Shown here piece by piece: positions 61,077-64,000 of a DNA stretch of 64,000 nucleotides. The notes below the pieces were generated by a model that saw only the letters and a list, made by a program, of their open reading frames with translations, had not been told where the DNA came from and searched no databases. The position numbers and the translations under genes are program-made. How positions within the stretch are numbered: the stretch's first letter is position 1; each line of letters starts with the position of its first letter. The stretch is from assembly GCA_002692725.1 (NCBI GenBank), contig NZLU01000039.1:62001-126000 (forward strand), in the 5' to 3' direction. The DNA is from Ponticaulis sp. GTDB taxonomy: Bacteria > Pseudomonadota > Alphaproteobacteria > Caulobacterales > Hyphomonadaceae.

Positions 61077-61102
61077 TTAACGAGTCGTTAAGCAATCTTT
61101 AC
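61077..61102. promoter_or_regulatory. CtrA-type box before divL
   Basis: TTAA (61077-61080)-N7-TTAA (61088-61091) is a perfect CtrA consensus, and TTAC (61099-61102) stands 7 bases further, so three half-sites are in phase. It lies 73 bases upstream of the divL ATG in the 102-base gap after the hybrid-kinase gene. CtrA binding is inferred from the motif. Confidence 0.6.
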
Positions 61103-61106
61103 GTTT

Positions 61107-63674
61107 TCAGCCGATCTGAGTCGAGGTAACAACGGCGAGATCGGGTTCGCTGGCCTCATGGAGCACAGTTTTGATGGCATTGATCAGGCGCTCGGGCGTG
61201 ATCGGTTTGCTGACATGCTGATCAGCGCCTGACTCAAGTGCCGCGGTCTGATGCGCCACCATGGCGTCGGCGCTGAGCATAATGATCGGTGTGCGCGCAA
61301 GGCCGTTCTCGGCTTCGATGGTCCGGATCATCTGTGTCGCTTCATGACCGTTCATGACCGGCATTCGGATATCCATCAAAATCACATCGAAATGGTCTTC
61401 TGAGAACCGGTCTACCGCTTCCTGCCCGTTAATCACCTTTATGACTTCGACGCCAAGTGGTGCGAGGATCAGCTCAACAACACGCTGATTGACCGGATGG
61501 TCTTCTGCAAGCAAAACCCGAACACCATCGGTGAGATGCTCGCGTGTTTCAGACAGTCTTTCCGCATCTTCTGAGGTGACGGAGTCGATGGTTTCACACT
61601 TTGTCAGACTAAGCTCAACTGTGAAGCGTGCGCCTCTGCCAACATCGGATTCAACCTTGATGGTGCCGCCAAACAATTCGACCAGAGAGCGCGTGATGGT
61701 CAGACCGAGGCCTGTACCCATCCGGGGCTTTGAGTTGTTCGGGATAGGCTGGCTGAACGGCTCAAAAATCCGCGTGATGTGATCTTCATCAATGCCGCAG
61801 CCTGTATCGCTGACATCCAGGCGGATGGTACGCTTGGTCTCCGATGCCTCGCTTACGCTGGCTACGAGGTCAACGCGACCGGTTTCCGTGAATTTGATGG
61901 CATTTGACAGAAGATTGCCGACGATCTGTTTCAGGCGAACCTCATCGAACAGATAGAACGCGTTGCATTGCTGATCGACGCTGAGTGCCAGACGGATACG
62001 CTTCTGGTCGGCTGAATGCCGGTGGAGGTCACAAACTGACTCCAGACAATGGGCCAGATTATGCGGCGCTTTTTGAAGCTCCAGACGTCCGGCTTCAACC
62101 TTCGAGATATCGAGCACGTCAGACAGCTGGCGTTCCAGAACTTCAGATGAGTTTTCGATCAGCTCGATCATTTCAGATTGTTCGTCGGTCAGCTCTGTCC
62201 GTTTCAGTGCACCGGCGACACCCAGAATGCCGTTCATGGGTGTTCGCATCTCGTGACTCATGGTCGCAAGGAAGGTCGATTTGGCTTCGTTGACTTTCTG
62301 AAGCTCGCTTGTGCGTTCCGATACCTTCATCTCAAGGGTCTGAAGATTGGCGTCAGTCGTGGATTTATACGCCTGAAGTTGGCTCGCGAGTTCTCCAATT
62401 TCATCGCGACGAAATTGAAGGAGGAAACTCTCGCGAATCTCACTTTCGTCAGGCTCCTGATCGGTGTTGAACACTTTTGCCAGCAGACGAAGTGGACGGA
62501 TCCCAAACCGTCGCACATACCAGACCAAGAGGCTGATCAGAACGAGCGCTATAAGTATGAGCAAGGTCGCAATGGGGATGATCTGTTCAATCGAGTCCGC
62601 GAAGATGCTGGCTTTTGGGATACGTATGACAAGATACCAATCCGGGATGGACAGGTGATAATAGGCCGTCAGACCGGAGAAAAAGCGATTGGGTTCGGTC
62701 GCGATGGCATCCGAGCGCTCGGGCAGCTCTGACACGCGTGCAATCAATTCGCCAGGCTTGAGATCCATTTCTGCTGCGTGAACCATGTCGGGCGTGACAC
62801 GGTTTCCACTCAGCAGAGATTTATGCGCCATGACCTCGGACCGGGCTGAGATGAACATCAGATCAGCCTCGGGCTTTGGCAGATCTCCCAGCGCAGCGGC
62901 AAAGACCTGTCCCATCGGCATGGTGGTGCCAAATGCGCCAAGTTGCCGACCATTCTCTCGAATCGGGGTCTGGCATCCGGTGGTCAGGGCGTCACCTTCC
63001 TCGATATAAGCAAGACGCGTCAGCGGTGTGCAGACGGTCTTGCCTTCCGGGTTGTTTTCCAGGCTTGAGGTTTCCGCCAGGGGTTCCTCCGAGAGCGCAA
63101 AGTCGGACGGTGCAAGGCGACGATAAAACTCGAGATTATCCTCGCGTCCGGGCGCATAAATGATCAGGTCATCATTCGGTGTGAACACCCACAGGCTTTC
63201 CATGGCGTTGCTTACGCTGGCGCTGTGTCGAACAATGGTGAGGAATGCTGCATAGAAAACGCGATACCGCTCTTCCGTCCATTCCGGGCCATCCTTCATG
63301 AAGGCTCCCAACCCGTGCACGTTTCCGATGCCTTGGAGATAGGTGCCGTCATAAAGTACATCAGCACTTCTGCGCGTGCCGTCGTCCTGGCGCGGAAAAT
63401 AAGCCGCCATGCCCTGTGAAATTTCAGCGTCCGAAAGATTATTGTAATAGTGCCAGAATGAAATGATGGCGGCGTGCTGAATGTCTTTCACGGCCTCAAA
63501 GCGTTGTTCTTCGCGCTGTCCGCGTTCAACGATGTATTTCGACAACGCCTGACGTTGATCGTGATGCACATTTCGGTTCACCGCCCAAACAGCCGCGGCT
63601 GCGGCGGCCAAAGACGCCACGACCCCCAGAAGGATCAGGAAATGCGAGAGGCGGGATTGAAGGGTCTGATTCAT
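61107..63674 (-). CDS. Hybrid sensor histidine kinase, Cache-HAMP-HisKA-HATPase-REC
   Basis: An 855-residue membrane kinase: helix at 12-32, large periplasmic dCache-type sensor (about 45-355, ending IPDWYLVIRIPKA), membrane helix (365-388), HAMP, coiled coil, HisKA with His474 in TMSHEMRTPMNGI, an HATPase with SDTGCGIDEDHITRIFEPF and GTGLGLTITRSLVELFGG, then a C-terminal receiver domain with DVILMDIRMPVMNGHEA and LSADAMVAHQ. The Cache sensor may read an extracellular solute. No dedicated Hpt partner is visible. The gene is upstream of divL in the same orientation but separated by the CtrA-type box. Confidence 0.9.
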   Translation of the reverse strand: MNQTLQSRLSHFLILLGVVASLAAAAAAVWAVNRNVHHDQRQALSKYIVERGQREEQRFEAVKDIQHAAIISFWHYYNNLSDAEISQGMAAYFPRQDDGTRRSADVLYDGTYLQGIGNVHGLGAFMKDGPEWTEERYRVFYAAFLTIVRHSASVSNAMESLWVFTPNDDLIIYAPGREDNLEFYRRLAPSDFALSEEPLAETSSLENNPEGKTVCTPLTRLAYIEEGDALTTGCQTPIRENGRQLGAFGTTMPMGQVFAAALGDLPKPEADLMFISARSEVMAHKSLLSGNRVTPDMVHAAEMDLKPGELIARVSELPERSDAIATEPNRFFSGLTAYYHLSIPDWYLVIRIPKASIFADSIEQIIPIATLLILIALVLISLLVWYVRRFGIRPLRLLAKVFNTDQEPDESEIRESFLLQFRRDEIGELASQLQAYKSTTDANLQTLEMKVSERTSELQKVNEAKSTFLATMSHEMRTPMNGILGVAGALKRTELTDEQSEMIELIENSSEVLERQLSDVLDISKVEAGRLELQKAPHNLAHCLESVCDLHRHSADQKRIRLALSVDQQCNAFYLFDEVRLKQIVGNLLSNAIKFTETGRVDLVASVSEASETKRTIRLDVSDTGCGIDEDHITRIFEPFSQPIPNNSKPRMGTGLGLTITRSLVELFGGTIKVESDVGRGARFTVELSLTKCETIDSVTSEDAERLSETREHLTDGVRVLLAEDHPVNQRVVELILAPLGVEVIKVINGQEAVDRFSEDHFDVILMDIRMPVMNGHEATQMIRTIEAENGLARTPIIMLSADAMVAHQTAALESGADQHVSKPITPERLINAIKTVLHEASEPDLAVVTSTQIG

Positions 63675-63814
63675 CGATTTATCTGGCCTGAGCGTGAGCC
63701 TGATGCATAGCGGGATGAAGTAAATAAACTGCTCAGCCGTTTCGGAAATAACAAGCTATCCACAACCAATAGCAGCAATTCAGGGCACATGCAGCGCCTG
63801 CAAGTCACTCATGG

Positions 63815-64000
63815 CTAGCGTGGTCGCCAATCTGGCGGAGCGAGTTCAAAACCTGAAAACTCAAACCCGGGAGCGACCGTACACCCCACAAGTGTCCAGG
63901 CCCCCAACGTTTCTGCAGTCTGCCAATAGGCGGAGGGGATCACGATCTGAGGGCGCTGTCCGGCGCGGAGGTCTGGTCCGAGTGTGCTTGATTGGGACGT
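63815..64000 (-). CDS. Cupin DUF985 family protein (partial, C-terminus)
   Basis: Open to the right edge, this frame gives 61 C-terminal residues ending at TAG (63815-63817): LGPDLRAGQRPQIVIPSAYWQ, then LGAWTLVGCTVAPGFEFSGFELAPPDW. This is the characteristic end of cupin_5/DUF985 sugar-epimerase-like proteins. The N-terminal part is outside the window. It is upstream of the hybrid-kinase gene in the same orientation, with 140 bases between and no obvious gene there. Confidence 0.78.
   Translation of the reverse strand, partial: TSQSSTLGPDLRAGQRPQIVIPSAYWQTAETLGAWTLVGCTVAPGFEFSGFELAPPDWRPR

Noticed and set aside
63756..63764. DnaA box (CTATCCACA)
   Set aside because: A single near-match with no companion boxes or AT-rich unwinding region; not evidence of an origin.

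Overview
The window reads as ordinary chromosome from an alphaproteobacterium, most likely a member of the Hyphomonadaceae/Maricaulales near Caulobacter. The evidence is gene content and order: rpsU divergent from a COQ9-family gene, the ftsE-ftsX-DUF218-plsC-DUF2125 run, argH-lipoprotein-lysA-DUF4175, chvI-chvG-EIIA-HPr-ahcY, N-formylglutamate amidohydrolase next to cpdR, and a DivL whose histidine-kinase phosphoacceptor is tyrosine. There is no rRNA, tRNA, CRISPR array, insertion sequence or prophage.

Layout. 1-6.8 kb: end of an ABC-2 permease, rpsU, COQ9, the ftsEX/phospholipid acyltransferase operon, a zinc-ribbon protein and a phosphoribosyltransferase. 6.9-13.2 kb: the argH-lysA operon and a TlpA thioredoxin. 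13.2-21.7 kb: an unrecognised 568-residue protein, ChvI/ChvG, the PTS proteins EIIA and HPr (hprK absent), an EF-hand protein, an AT-richer sulfotransferase-like gene, and ahcY with a probable operator and a strong terminator. 21.7-30.4 kb: accessory genes, including a porin/secreted-Cache/chemoreceptor operon and a secreted protein of five Cys-containing repeats. 30.4-33.7 kb: a repeat-rich island with a palindrome-invaded reading frame, an orphan coiled-coil membrane protein and a duplicated trmD leader. 33.7-43 kb: trmD-rplS, mscL, a metalloprotease, hisN, an XRE regulator, a candidate small RNA, N-formylglutamate amidohydrolase and cpdR. 43-57 kb: small envelope proteins, glutathione-dependent formaldehyde oxidation (adhC, fghA), a CoA-transferase, a glycosyltransferase, a MarR-acetyltransferase fusion with tandem operators, and bioY. 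57-64 kb: a BON-MscS channel, divL with a CtrA-type box upstream, a hybrid sensor kinase, and the end of a DUF985 cupin.

Most noteworthy: a candidate three-hairpin sRNA with an exposed anti-Shine-Dalgarno CCTCCC (about 41208-41291); the three-gene operon that separates a periplasmic Cache sensor from its chemoreceptor; the repeat island at trmD; the CtrA-type half-site array before divL; and a probable CTG start codon for chvG. Everything here was read by eye. Family names rest on motif and context recognition, not on database searches.
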